DNA from: Accumulibacter sp.
GTDB taxonomy: Bacteria; Pseudomonadota; Gammaproteobacteria; Burkholderiales; Rhodocyclaceae
Assembly (NCBI RefSeq): GCF_023806625.1
Contig: NZ_JAMTDX010000008.1
Span: forward strand, 124,001 to 188,000
Reading direction: 5' to 3'
Length of the DNA stretch: 64,000 nt
Of this stretch, positions 1-8,623 are shown piece by piece. Each line of letters opens with the position of its first letter. Positions within the stretch are counted from its first letter, which is position 1. The notes under the pieces are model-generated. The model was not told the DNA's origin and ran no database searches. It worked only from the letters and a program-made list of their open reading frames with translations. The position numbers were made by a program, and so were the translations under genes.

Positions 1-553
1 CTACAACGAGTTCAAACCTCGCTGCTTCGAGGCCGGCGCCGACTGGCCAGGGATCGCCTGGAGCGAGGACACGCAGGTCATTGCCGACATCCGCGCCGCG
101 CGCCGCGCCGGCGCCAGAATCGTCATTCCTTTCATGCACTGGGGCTGGGAACGCGAAGCGCAGCCCAGCCTGCGCCAGCGGCAGCTCGCCCGCGCGATGA
201 TCGACGCGGGGGCCGAACTCGTCGTCGGCGGACACCCGCACGTGACCCAGGGAGCAGAGTACTATCGTGGGAAACTCATCGTCTACAGCCTCGGCAATTT
301 CGTTTTCGACGGCTTCGACTACCCGGCTGCCAGGACCGGCTGGCTGCTGCGCCTGAAGCTTGACGGCAAGGGTTTGCTGGCCTGGGATACCGTGGTCGTG
401 GACATCGATGAGCACGGCAGCCCGCGGCCCCGACCCGATCTTCCGAGTCCCTGTGGCCTGCGCGGCGACCTCCAGATCCGCGAATGCCGCCCGGCCGTTG
501 ACGAACCCTCCCGACGACCGCAGGCGGGACTTCAGGAGCCGACGAGCAGATAG
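1..553 (+). CDS. CapA family protein, C-terminal part (cut by left edge)
   Basis: C-terminal 183 residues of a gene that begins before the window; reading frame opens at base 2. The CapA/PgsA fold (metallophosphatase-like, linked to poly-gamma-glutamate or capsule synthesis) is recognisable from three spaced motifs: MHWGWE (visible residues 45-50), GGHPHV (76-81) and YSLGNFVFD (95-103), the last two being hallmarks of the family's metal site. The tail after about residue 130 is Pro/Arg-rich and not conserved. Its last 22 bases overlap the convergent gene on the minus strand. Substrate unknown; being next to no other capsule gene, a role in polyglutamate synthesis is not supported by context. 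Confidence 0.85.
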   Translation, partial: YNEFKPRCFEAGADWPGIAWSEDTQVIADIRAARRAGARIVIPFMHWGWEREAQPSLRQRQLARAMIDAGAELVVGGHPHVTQGAEYYRGKLIVYSLGNFVFDGFDYPAARTGWLLRLKLDGKGLLAWDTVVVDIDEHGSPRPRPDLPSPCGLRGDLQIRECRPAVDEPSRRPQAGLQEPTSR

Positions 554-1773
554 AGCCCCAGGCCGATCATGACCATACCGCTGCCCAGCCTGAGCCAGCG
601 ACCCTCGCGCTCCTGCAGCCTGCGCCGTGACAGCGTGACGACCCCGACGGCCAGCACGATGGCGTCGTCGAACATGTAAGCCAGAACGTAGAGCAGCAGA
701 TACGCATGATAGGTCCATGGGTCGAGCTGCCGAAGGGTCAGGATGCGCGTGTACAGCGCCGGAAAGCCCGAGGTGCAGAGGAGTTCGACGATCTGGACGA
801 GCAGGCCGAGAATCACTGTGCCGACGATTGCCGCGCCCGTTCTACGGGCCTGCAGGATGCCGCGCAAGCGCGCGTAGATTCCCGGCCGGGCCTTCTCGGG
901 AATGGCCAGCAACGGCGCCGAGCCGGGTGCCAGCCCGTCGTTCACGTTGAGCAGACCGGCGGCCATCGCAACCGCCGCGATGATCAGTTCCGAGCTGCGG
1001 GAGAGGCCGATCAGCAGGTACAGGTGCAGCCACGCGGCCATCAGCAGGTAGTAAACGACCGCCTCGACGAGGACGAAGGTCCCGGCGATGGCCAGCATCC
1101 GCCAACGGTCGTTCAACGGAGCGAGGAGCGAAATCATCAGGATCAGCACCCACATCGAACACGGATTGAAGCCGTCGAGCAGCCCGATGGCCAGCGTGAA
1201 GGCAGGCAGGCCGACTTCTTCCAGAGACACCCGGAAGCCGAGCAGACTGACCTCGAAAGCCGGTTCCGGCTGGCCGACGGGACAGACGAGACCGGTCTCA
1301 GCCGGGCAGGCGGCGGAATTCACACCCGAGGACTCGCCGGCATTCGGAGTCCCGGCGTGTCCTGAAAGGGCTTCGCGAAGCGCACGGTCGCTCCCCGCCT
1401 CGACCGAGAACCCTACGTGGAGCGCATCCCCGACCAGGATCGCCGGCACCGCAACGCGGGCGCCTCGAGCCCTGGCGATCGTCTGCAGACGTTCGATCGC
1501 CGCCGGATCCCGATCGAGGTGGTGAACGATGAGATGCAGCCCCGGCCGCTCCTCGCGCAGATCGGACAGGAAGGCCTCGGCCGCCGCGCAGTGTGGGCAG
1601 CCTTCACGGACGAACAGCTCGACGGTCGGTTCGCTGGCTGCCTCGTCTCCTGGAGCGGCAGCGACGACACGAGGGACGAGCGAGGCCGTCAGGCTGACGG
1701 ACAGCCAGAGCAGCCAGCGGAGCAAGGCCTCGGCCAGCGATCGCCAGCGCGAGACAGCCAGACCTCGAACCAT
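532..1773 (-). CDS. Membrane protein with N-terminal glutaredoxin-like domain and CcdA/DsbD-like transmembrane domain
   Basis: 413 residues. A signal/anchor segment (about 15-40) is followed by a thioredoxin-fold domain with a CPHC pair at 59-62, then a linker with two more cysteines (156, 164), then about six membrane spans from 185 on. The membrane part holds one cysteine in GFNPCSMW (205) and one in LLCTSGFP (333), placed like the pair that carries electrons across the membrane in CcdA/DsbD proteins. Likely role (inferred): moving reducing power from the cytoplasm to a periplasmic thiol partner carried on the same chain. No cytochrome c maturation genes are nearby. The first ATG was used; a later start would shorten only the anchor. 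Confidence 0.72.
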   Translation of the reverse strand: MVRGLAVSRWRSLAEALLRWLLWLSVSLTASLVPRVVAAAPGDEAASEPTVELFVREGCPHCAAAEAFLSDLREERPGLHLIVHHLDRDPAAIERLQTIARARGARVAVPAILVGDALHVGFSVEAGSDRALREALSGHAGTPNAGESSGVNSAACPAETGLVCPVGQPEPAFEVSLLGFRVSLEEVGLPAFTLAIGLLDGFNPCSMWVLILMISLLAPLNDRWRMLAIAGTFVLVEAVVYYLLMAAWLHLYLLIGLSRSSELIIAAVAMAAGLLNVNDGLAPGSAPLLAIPEKARPGIYARLRGILQARRTGAAIVGTVILGLLVQIVELLCTSGFPALYTRILTLRQLDPWTYHAYLLLYVLAYMFDDAIVLAVGVVTLSRRRLQEREGRWLRLGSGMVMIGLGLYLLVGS

Positions 1774-1958
1774 TCGTCGGGCAGCAGAGCAGACTCACCT
1801 GGCCGGAGCACGGTACCGCGCCAGACAGGGCAAGTCTAGCGTCTTCCGGGCCGCCGCGCACGCGTCACGACTGGCCGGGTCGGCGATGAACCCTTGCTCG
1901 CCGCGTAGGGTTCTGCCCGGCCGCCTGTGCCGACGCAGCGCTCCCTCGACCGACGCAC

Positions 1959-2333
1959 TCAGTGCTTCGGCGTGCGGACGGTGGTGTGCGACTGATGGTG
2001 CGCGAGTCGGCCGGCAACGCTCCAGTCCCCGCCGCGCTGGTGGCTCTCGATGTGCAGGATCCGGTGGTCACCGACGACCATCGCCAGTACCGCGCTGATT
2101 GCCGCGACGTCCTCGGGCGGGATCTCCGACTGCGCAGCGAGCTTGGCCGGCGATGCGGCCCTTCCCGCCCTGAGCGGTTCAGCGCCTGGTGACCGCCGCT
2201 CGAAGACACGGTTCAGCCAGGGAAATCCCGCGAGCACGAAACCGATGAACGAGATCACCACGAAGCTCAGAAAGAAATCGATCAGGCTGAGGATCAACGC
2301 ACCTTCCAGCGTGTCGGGAACGATTGCGCTCAT
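1959..2333 (-). CDS. OadG-like small membrane subunit of a sodium-pump decarboxylase
   Basis: 124 residues. One N-terminal membrane span (about 9-35) is followed by a soluble tail, as in gamma subunits of oxaloacetate/methylmalonyl-CoA decarboxylase pumps, which tie the carboxyltransferase to the membrane beta subunit. The tail ends in a His-rich stretch (HIESHQRGGDW, then LAHHQSH); His-rich ends bind a metal in some gamma subunits. It lies 57 bases downstream of oadB on the same strand. The ATG at 2333 has GGAG eight bases upstream; an in-frame TTG one codon earlier is less likely. Assignment rests on size, topology and neighbour rather than strong sequence identity. Confidence 0.6.
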   Translation of the reverse strand: MSAIVPDTLEGALILSLIDFFLSFVVISFIGFVLAGFPWLNRVFERRSPGAEPLRAGRAASPAKLAAQSEIPPEDVAAISAVLAMVVGDHRILHIESHQRGGDWSVAGRLAHHQSHTTVRTPKH

Positions 2334-2390
2334 CAAGGGACTCCGGTGAATCAGGAAAACAGAAGGAAGCCGATCGGTCGCGCCGCAGGA

Positions 2391-3560
2391 TCAGCCGACG
2401 CCGAGCAGGGCCAGGAGAATCCCTCCGGAAATCGCCGTGCCGAAGACACCGGCGAGGTTGGGGCCCATCGCGTGGTAGATCAGCAGGTTGTTCGGGTTCT
2501 CCTGGTAGGCGACGATGTGCGAAACCCGCGCCGCGATCGGCACCGACGCGATTCCTGCCGAGCCGATCAGCGGATTGATCGGCGTCTTGAGGAAGGCGTT
2601 CATGATCTTGGCGGTGACCACCCCAGACCCCGTTCCGAAGACGAAGGCAATCAGCCCGAGGACGACGATCTCGAGCGTCTGCCAGGTCAGGAATCGATCG
2701 GCCGCCATCGTCGACCCGATGGCCACGGTCAGGATGATGATGATCACGTTCATCAGCCCACCGGCGGCCGTCTTCGCCAGGCGATCGGTGACCCCGACTT
2801 CCTTGAGCAGGTTGCCGAGCATCAGCATGGTGATCAATGGAGCAACCGGCGGGAAGAACAGGTTGACGATGATCGCGATGACCAGGGGGAAGGCGATCTT
2901 CTCCCTCTTGGTCACCTTGCGCGCCTGGGCCATCGGAATCTGACGCTCTTCCGGCGTCGTCAGCAGCCGCATCACCGGTGGCTGGATCATCGGCATCAGG
3001 GCCATGTACGAATAGGCCGCCACGGAAATCGGACCAAGCAGATGGGGAGCCAGCTTGACGGTGACGAAAATGGCCATCGGGCCGTCGGCACCGCCGATGA
3101 TCCCGATCGCTCCCGCCTCGGCCAGCGAGAAGCCGACCAGCTTGGCGAGGATCAGCGCGACGAAGATCCCGAGGTGTGCTCCGGCGCCGAGGATGACCAG
3201 CTTGGGGTTGGCGATCATCGGACCAAAGTCGGTCATCGCCCCGACACCGAGGAAGATCAGCGGCGGGATGATCAGCTTGGCGACCCCCTCGTAGGCGTAA
3301 TGGAACAGCCCGCCTTCCTTGACCGCGTAGAGCAGCGCCGAAATTGCCGGCCCTCCCGGAACATCGTCGGGCGGTCCGGGGACGTTGGCGACGATGCACG
3401 CAAAGCCGATGCCGACGAGCAACAACGGCTCGTAGTGGCGGCTGATCGCCAGGTAGATCATCGTCGTCCCGACGACGATCATCACCAGATTGCCCACCGA
3501 GAAATGTGCCGCACCCGTCTGATCCAGCAGGGCCTGGAGAAACGTCACGACCTGGTCCAT
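2391..3560 (-). CDS. oadB: Sodium ion-translocating decarboxylase beta subunit (oxaloacetate / methylmalonyl-CoA / glutaconyl-CoA type)
   Basis: 389 residues, about nine membrane spans. The family signature region is intact: GGADGP (156-161) with the Asp (159) essential for sodium pumping, and YSYMALMPMIQPP (183-195). This subunit decarboxylates carboxybiotin held by the alpha/biotin subunits and couples it to Na+ export across the inner membrane. The start at 3560 is set by AGGAGG six bases upstream; the frame stays open much further upstream without another good ribosome site. A gamma-like subunit follows, but no alpha or biotin-carrier gene is in the window, so the carboxylic acid it acts on cannot be told. 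Divergent from a two-component system. Confidence 0.93.
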   Translation of the reverse strand: MDQVVTFLQALLDQTGAAHFSVGNLVMIVVGTTMIYLAISRHYEPLLLVGIGFACIVANVPGPPDDVPGGPAISALLYAVKEGGLFHYAYEGVAKLIIPPLIFLGVGAMTDFGPMIANPKLVILGAGAHLGIFVALILAKLVGFSLAEAGAIGIIGGADGPMAIFVTVKLAPHLLGPISVAAYSYMALMPMIQPPVMRLLTTPEERQIPMAQARKVTKREKIAFPLVIAIIVNLFFPPVAPLITMLMLGNLLKEVGVTDRLAKTAAGGLMNVIIIILTVAIGSTMAADRFLTWQTLEIVVLGLIAFVFGTGSGVVTAKIMNAFLKTPINPLIGSAGIASVPIAARVSHIVAYQENPNNLLIYHAMGPNLAGVFGTAISGGILLALLGVG

Positions 3561-3745
3561 CACCGCCTCCTGCAAGCTGGCAAAGCTGAATCGTCCGCAC
3601 CGCCGCGCCACGGCCGGCAGATCGCCGCCATGGTGCTTTTGTAGTATAAGGAGCCGGGTGTCGTCGCTCGAACTAGGGTTGACCCCAGTTCTCGTCCTGG
3701 TGGTGACCCCCGAATCGCGCCGGCGAACCTGCCGCCCTCCTGCCG

Positions 3746-5287
3746 ATGAAGCCAGATCACCGTTCCACCCGTTCCGTCGATCCAGCAGTCCCAACGGGCC
3801 CGTCCCACGCTGGGGCGAGCGACGGCGCGGTCCACTCGCCCGCGCTCCCGTCGCCGCTGCCTGGCGACACGGTGTTCACCAGCCGTTCCGGCTCGAATGG
3901 CAAGGGGTGGCTAGCCGTGGCGATCGTCAGCGCCGGACTCGTCGGCGTCCTCGACTACCTGACCGGCTACGAACTGCGTCTCGGCGCGCTCTACCTCGTT
4001 CCGGTCGCCCTGGCGACCTGGAAGGCCGGACGCACTGCCGGGCTGGCGATCGCGCTGGCCAGCTGCGCCTGTTGGGTGATCAGCTTCAGCTCGTCGCACG
4101 GCTACGCCCACCCGGAGCTGTTCTACTGGGATGGGGCAGTGATGGGCGCGACGCTGCTTGCCTTCGTCGTCCTGCTGGCGAAGCTGCGCCAGGCTCTGGC
4201 CAACGCCGACGAGCGCTTCGTCCGGGTACTCAACGAGCTGCACGCGGCGATATACGTCGCCGACGACCAAGACGGGCGGATTCTCTACGCCAACCCACGC
4301 TTTTCGAGGCTGCTCGAAGCCGACCCGGCAAGTCTTCCCGACAGTCCCCCAGGCAACCGGAAGGTCGGAGTGCCCGATCATCGTCCCGGTGGACGAGGTG
4401 ACGCCGATTTCGGCGCGCGCGGCTTCGAGTCGTTCGAGTACCGGGGTCCCGCCTCGGGCCGCTGGTATCTGATGCAGGCCGGCCCGATTCCCTGGCTCGG
4501 AGGCCGAACGGCCAGACTGCACCTGATCACCGACGTATCCGACCGGCGTCACGCGCAGCGCCTGCGCCGCGAGAATCAGGACATGCTGCATCGCAGCCAG
4601 CGCCTTGCGGCGCTCAGTGAAGCCACCGCAGCTCTGGCGCACGAGATCAACCAGCCGCTGATGGCCATCGCCAGCTACAGCGACGCCAGCCTGCGCCTGC
4701 TCGAGAGCGGGACACCGGCGCGGGAAGAACTCGTCAGGGCGCTGAAGAAATCGCGCGACCAGGCCATCCGCGCCGGGAACATCCTCGCCAGGATGCGCGA
4801 TTTCGTGCGCCGCAAGCGGCCACGGCGAGTCCCCTGCGACCTCAACGCGATCGTCCGCGAAGCGCTGGAACTGATCGACGCGCACCTCGAGGGCAACGGC
4901 ATCGTCTCCAGCTTGAGCCTCGCCGACAATCTGCCACGCGTGCTCGCCGACCCTTTCCTCGTCGAACAGGTCATCGTCAACCTGCTCGACAACGCAGTCG
5001 ATGCCTTGCGTCCGCTCGACACTTCGTCCCGCCGCCTCACCGTGTCCACCACTCGTCAGAGCGACGGGATGCTCCGCGTATCGATTGCCGACCTCGGCGG
5101 GGGCGTCCCGCCGTCGATCAGCAGGCACCTCGGCACTCCTTTCCGGTCGACCAAGGCGCAAGGACTCGGACTCGGCCTGTCGATCTGCCGCTCGGTCGTC
5201 GAAGCCCACGGCGGGAGGCTGTGGCACACCGCCAATCCGGAAGGCGGAGCGATCTTCCACTTCACGATCGCTCCGGAGACGCCGTGA
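3746..5287 (+). CDS. Membrane-bound sensor histidine kinase
   Basis: 513 residues. A long unstructured N-terminus (1-50) is followed by about four membrane spans (55-147), a PAS-like domain (about 155-265), a HisKA domain with ALAHEINQP (phospho-acceptor His299) and a HATPase domain with N-box VNLLDNAVDA (411-420), G1 DLGGGV and G2 GLGLGLS (473-479). Resembles the FixL/DctB class. The cognate regulator overlaps its stop codon. It shares a 185-base divergent promoter region with oadB, so control of the decarboxylase pump is possible but only inferred from position. Signal sensed is unknown; there is no haem-binding PAS motif that I can identify. Confidence 0.9.
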   Translation: MKPDHRSTRSVDPAVPTGPSHAGASDGAVHSPALPSPLPGDTVFTSRSGSNGKGWLAVAIVSAGLVGVLDYLTGYELRLGALYLVPVALATWKAGRTAGLAIALASCACWVISFSSSHGYAHPELFYWDGAVMGATLLAFVVLLAKLRQALANADERFVRVLNELHAAIYVADDQDGRILYANPRFSRLLEADPASLPDSPPGNRKVGVPDHRPGGRGDADFGARGFESFEYRGPASGRWYLMQAGPIPWLGGRTARLHLITDVSDRRHAQRLRRENQDMLHRSQRLAALSEATAALAHEINQPLMAIASYSDASLRLLESGTPAREELVRALKKSRDQAIRAGNILARMRDFVRRKRPRRVPCDLNAIVREALELIDAHLEGNGIVSSLSLADNLPRVLADPFLVEQVIVNLLDNAVDALRPLDTSSRRLTVSTTRQSDGMLRVSIADLGGGVPPSISRHLGTPFRSTKAQGLGLGLSICRSVVEAHGGRLWHTANPEGGAIFHFTIAPETP

Positions 5288-5940
5288 AGGCGTCCCAGGA
5301 GACCACGCCGACGGTCTTCGTCGTCGACGACGACGAGGCGGTCCGCGACGCGCTGTCGATGCTGCTGCGCTCCGCCGGACTGCCGGTGAAGGCCTTCAAG
5401 TCGGCGACCGGCTTCCTCAAGCATTTTCGGCCTGAACAGACCGGCTGTCTGCTGCTCGACATTCGCATGCCCGGAATGACCGGTCTCGAACTTCAGGAAG
5501 AACTGTCGAGGCGACGCTGCCGGATCCCGATCGTCTTCCTGACTGGTCACGGCGACATCCCGATGGCCGTACGTGCGCTCAAGAAGGGCGCCTTCGACTT
5601 CATCGAGAAACCGCACGACGCCCGACGCCTGCTGCTCGCGATTCTCGGCGCCCTGCGCTTCGCCGACCAACGGCGCAGCGGTCAAAGCGCACAACGGCCT
5701 GCTTCGCCGGACCTCGCCAGTCGACTGGCTCTCCTCTCGACGCGCGAGCGCGAAGTGCTCGACCTGGTTCTCGAAGGTTTGCAGACGCGAGCGATCGCCG
5801 AACGACTCTGCGTCAGCGTCAAGACCGTCGAGTTTCACCGCGGCCGGATTCGCGAGAAACTGCAGGTCGGCTCGCTCGCCGAACTGTTTGGCCTGTTCCT
5901 GCCGCACGCCAGAGGCGGCAGCGAGCACGGCGAGCCTTGA
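5284..5940 (+). CDS. FixJ/NarL-type response regulator
   Basis: 218 residues. Receiver domain with acidic cluster DDD (15-17), phospho-acceptor Asp59 in LLLDIRMPG, Thr87 and Lys109 in EKP, then a LuxR-type helix-turn-helix (about 150-210) with LSTREREVL and SVKTVEFHR. Start is the GTG at 5284, which overlaps the kinase stop (GTGA) with GGAG a few bases upstream, so the pair is translationally coupled. Phosphorylated by the upstream kinase; DNA target not shown by the sequence. The FixJ/TodT/TutC class commonly controls C4-dicarboxylate, aromatic or oxygen-responsive genes. Confidence 0.92.
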   Translation: MKASQETTPTVFVVDDDEAVRDALSMLLRSAGLPVKAFKSATGFLKHFRPEQTGCLLLDIRMPGMTGLELQEELSRRRCRIPIVFLTGHGDIPMAVRALKKGAFDFIEKPHDARRLLLAILGALRFADQRRSGQSAQRPASPDLASRLALLSTREREVLDLVLEGLQTRAIAERLCVSVKTVEFHRGRIREKLQVGSLAELFGLFLPHARGGSEHGEP

Positions 5941-5968
5941 CCGACCGCCGGCGTCGCACCGAGGCGGC

Positions 5969-6865
5969 CTACCGGGAAGGCCTGCGGCTGCGCGCCTTTT
6001 CGAGATGCTCGCAGAACAGCTCGGCACCTTCGAGAAGCCGCGGCGTATGGCGCTGGATCAGGTCGGGGGGGACGAAGAAAAGATTGCTGCGGGCGACCGC
6101 CTGCACGGCAGGCCAGCGTCTCCAGTCGTCGAGCCACTCGGGTCGCGACTCGTCCATTCCGCTGGCGACGATCGCCTCGGGATTGGCGGCGACGACGGCC
6201 TCGACGCTGACCACGGCGGCCAGTGCTTCGATCTGGGCGAAAACGTTCTCGCCGCCACACAGCCGGATCACGTCGGAAATGATCTGACTGCGACCGACGG
6301 TCATCAGCGGCTGCTTCCAGATCTGGTAGAAGGTACGCACCGGCGGACGATCGGAATAGCGCGTCTGCAACTGCACGAGACGCCGGCGGAACGTCGCAGC
6401 CGCGGAGCGGGCCTGGGTCTCGCTGCCGGCGAGCACGCCCAAGCGCTCGAGCGAACTGGCAATGTCCTCGATCCGCGAGGTCTGCGAGAGGTACAGCGGA
6501 ATTCCCGCAGCGCGCAGTCGTTCGAGGTGGGCAGCGGGGTTGCCCCTCTGCCAGGCGACGATCAGGTCCGGCCGCAGCGCGACCACGCGCTCGAGATCGA
6601 TTCGAGAATAGCTGCCGACCCGGGCAATCGCTCTCGCCTCCTCGGGGTAGTCGCTGTACTCGACCGTGCCGACGACGCGCCCCGCGGCGCCGGCAGCAAA
6701 GAGCGTTTCGGTCAGGTCGGGTGCGAGGCTGACGATCCGTCTCGCTGGCGCAGCGAGGCGAACGGTCGCGCCGCTGTCATCGACGACGGCGACCTCGGCA
6801 CGCGCAGCGCTCGCCGCGGCGAGGAGACACAGCCCGACGAGCAGACTCCGGAGTGCTCCATTCAT
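5969..6865 (-). CDS. Periplasmic binding protein of an ABC importer, BtuF/helical-backbone type
   Basis: 298 residues with a clear signal peptide (about 1-23, ending ARA). The mature protein opens with the family pattern (DDSGATVRL, RIVSLAPDLTETLFAAG) and continues with a single long helical backbone, typical of cobalamin and ferric siderophore binding proteins. The presence of cobT 0.7 kb away favours cobalamin or a corrinoid, but no BtuC/BtuD permease or TonB receptor is in the window, so it may serve a distant importer. Faces the response regulator gene tail to tail with 28 bases between. Confidence 0.85.
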   Translation of the reverse strand: MNGALRSLLVGLCLLAAASAARAEVAVVDDSGATVRLAAPARRIVSLAPDLTETLFAAGAAGRVVGTVEYSDYPEEARAIARVGSYSRIDLERVVALRPDLIVAWQRGNPAAHLERLRAAGIPLYLSQTSRIEDIASSLERLGVLAGSETQARSAAATFRRRLVQLQTRYSDRPPVRTFYQIWKQPLMTVGRSQIISDVIRLCGGENVFAQIEALAAVVSVEAVVAANPEAIVASGMDESRPEWLDDWRRWPAVQAVARSNLFFVPPDLIQRHTPRLLEGAELFCEHLEKARSRRPSR

Positions 6866-6904
6866 CTCGAGCAGGGTGAGGCGAGCGGTCGCGCCGCTCC
6901 CGGA

Positions 6905-7369
6905 CTAGGCGTCGGGTTGTTCACCGCGGACCAGCAGCAGCGAAGTCTGTCCCTTGCGCACCAGTCGCTCGGCGACGCTACCGACGAAGAAGCGCTCGAT
7001 GCCTCGGTGCCCGTGCGTGCCGACGATCAGCAGGTCAGCCTGCCATTCGCGGGCGGCATCGATCAGCATGTCCGAAACGTGCTGGTGCTCGGACTCGACG
7101 AGCCTGATCTCGGGGTCGACGCCGGACGCACGGGCGGTCTCGGCAAGCCTGCCGAGGAAGCCTTGCGCGCCCAGGCGCAGGCGGGCCTCGGACTTGCCGA
7201 CGCTGTTCGGCAGCATCATCGCCATGTCGCGTCGGGCGAAGATCGTTTCGTCGATCGCGTGGCAGATGGCCAGCCTTGCGCCACTCGCCCGACTCAGCTC
7301 GATCGCCGCTTCGAGCACCAGCGTGGTCATGAAGCTCTCGTCGACGGCCACCATGATCCGCTTGTACAT
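6905..7369 (-). CDS. Universal stress protein, UspA family
   Basis: 154 residues, standard single-domain length. Begins MYKRIMVAVDES and carries the ATP-binding pattern of the MJ0577 class: GTHG (117-120) followed at the usual distance by VGSVAERL (129-136). Cytoplasmic; such proteins help survival in growth arrest and oxidative stress. It ends 39 bases before the btuF-like gene starts on the same strand, so the two may share a transcript, though no functional link is known. Confidence 0.92.
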   Translation of the reverse strand: MYKRIMVAVDESFMTTLVLEAAIELSRASGARLAICHAIDETIFARRDMAMMLPNSVGKSEARLRLGAQGFLGRLAETARASGVDPEIRLVESEHQHVSDMLIDAAREWQADLLIVGTHGHRGIERFFVGSVAERLVRKGQTSLLLVRGEQPDA

Positions 7370-7537
7370 TCGTCTCAGCTCCTCATTCGCCAGAACAGTC
7401 GAAGAGCTTCAACGATAGCACCGATTGCGCCGAGCTGGCAGCCGATGTCGATCGGCAAACGCCGGGGCGGGCAACCCGGCGGCACAGTCGGCGACCGAGG
7501 CGATCTGCCTGGCGATCGGCGAGCAGGCCGGCCGACG

Positions 7538-7543
7538 TATAAT
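7538..7543 (+). promoter_or_regulatory. Possible -10 box of the cobT promoter
   Basis: A perfect TATAAT sits 29 bases before the cobT ATG in otherwise GC-rich DNA. No convincing -35 hexamer is seen 16-18 bases upstream, so an activator or a weak promoter would be needed. No cobalamin riboswitch core could be found in the 200-base gap. Confidence 0.3.
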
Positions 7544-7571
7544 TGGCCGGTTCCCTGTGCCGGCGGCAACC

Positions 7572-8606
7572 ATGGACTTCTCGATCGAGCCCCTTTCCCC
7601 CGTCCCTGGCCTGCGGGAACGCATCGACGGCAAGACCAAGCCACCCGGTTCGCTCGGCCGGATCGAACGACTCGCTCGCCAGATCGGCGAGATCCAGCGG
7701 TCAACGAGCCCGCGACTCGACCAGCCGCAGATCCTGATCTTCGCCGGTGACCACGGCGCCGCCCGCGCCGGAGTCTCGGCGTATCCGCAGGCGGTCACCT
7801 GGCAGATGGTCGACAACTTCCTCGCCGGTGGCGCGGCGATCAACGTCTTCGCGCGGCACAACGGACTGGGCATCACCGTCGTCGACGCAGGCGTGGCGCA
7901 TGACTTCGCCGCGCGCGACGGTCTGATCGACGCCAAAGTCGCTCCGGGGACGCGCAACTATGTCGACGAGCCGGCGATGACCGCCAGCGAGAGGGACATC
8001 GCGTTGGCCAGCGGCGCGCAGATCGTGCGCAGCATCGCCGATCAGGGCTGCCGCGTGATCGGGTTCGGCGAAATGGGCATCGGCAACAGCGCCGCTGCCT
8101 CGCTATTGACCCATCACCTGATCGGAACCCCGCTTGCCGACTGCGTCGGCCGCGGCACCGGACTCGACGACGCGGGGCTCGCGCGCAAGCGCGACATCCT
8201 GGCCCGGGCGAGCCGTCGCGCCGCGCTGCCGCTCGACGCCGATCCGCTGGCGGTACTCGCCGAGTTCGGCGGCTTCGAGATCGCCATGCTCTGCGGGGCG
8301 CTCCTCGCCGGGGCCGAGCGCCGCCTGGTTCTGCTGATCGACGGCTTCATCGTCACCGCCGCGCTACTCGTCGCCGCACGGCTTTTTCCGGCAGTCTGCG
8401 ACTACTGCGTGTTCTCTCACCGCTCGGCCGAACCCGGACACGCGGCGCAGTTGCACGCACTCGCGGCGACGCCGCTGCTCGATCTCGGTCTCCGCCTCGG
8501 TGAAGGGACCGGCTCCGCCCTCGCCTGGCCGCTGGTCCGGGCGGCTGCCGCGCTCCTCGACGAGATGGCCAGCTTTGCTTCCGCAGGGGTCAGCGAACGA
8601 CCTTGA
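7572..8606 (+). CDS. cobT: Nicotinate-nucleotide--dimethylbenzimidazole phosphoribosyltransferase
   Basis: 344 residues, normal for CobT. Converts nicotinate mononucleotide plus dimethylbenzimidazole to alpha-ribazole phosphate, used to build the lower ligand loop of cobalamin. The C-terminal GEGTGSA (310-316) holds the catalytic Glu; FGEMGIGNS and [12 protein letters not shown] are also family motifs. The ATG at 7572 starts the conserved N-terminus; the frame is open upstream but that stretch has no homology features. A TATAAT lies 29 bases upstream of the start. Together with the btuF-like gene and the adenosyltransferase at 57.8 kb, it suggests the cell assembles or salvages B12. Confidence 0.95.
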   Translation: MDFSIEPLSPVPGLRERIDGKTKPPGSLGRIERLARQIGEIQRSTSPRLDQPQILIFAGDHGAARAGVSAYPQAVTWQMVDNFLAGGAAINVFARHNGLGITVVDAGVAHDFAARDGLIDAKVAPGTRNYVDEPAMTASERDIALASGAQIVRSIADQGCRVIGFGEMGIGNSAAASLLTHHLIGTPLADCVGRGTGLDDAGLARKRDILARASRRAALPLDADPLAVLAEFGGFEIAMLCGALLAGAERRLVLLIDGFIVTAALLVAARLFPAVCDYCVFSHRSAEPGHAAQLHALAATPLLDLGLRLGEGTGSALAWPLVRAAAALLDEMASFASAGVSERP

Positions 8607-8623
8607 GCAACAGCCGAAAGCTT

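Noticed and set aside
7370-7571. Cobalamin riboswitch before cobT
   Set aside because: The conserved core (GCCACTG-type box and flanking stems) could not be found; only a TATAAT is visible.
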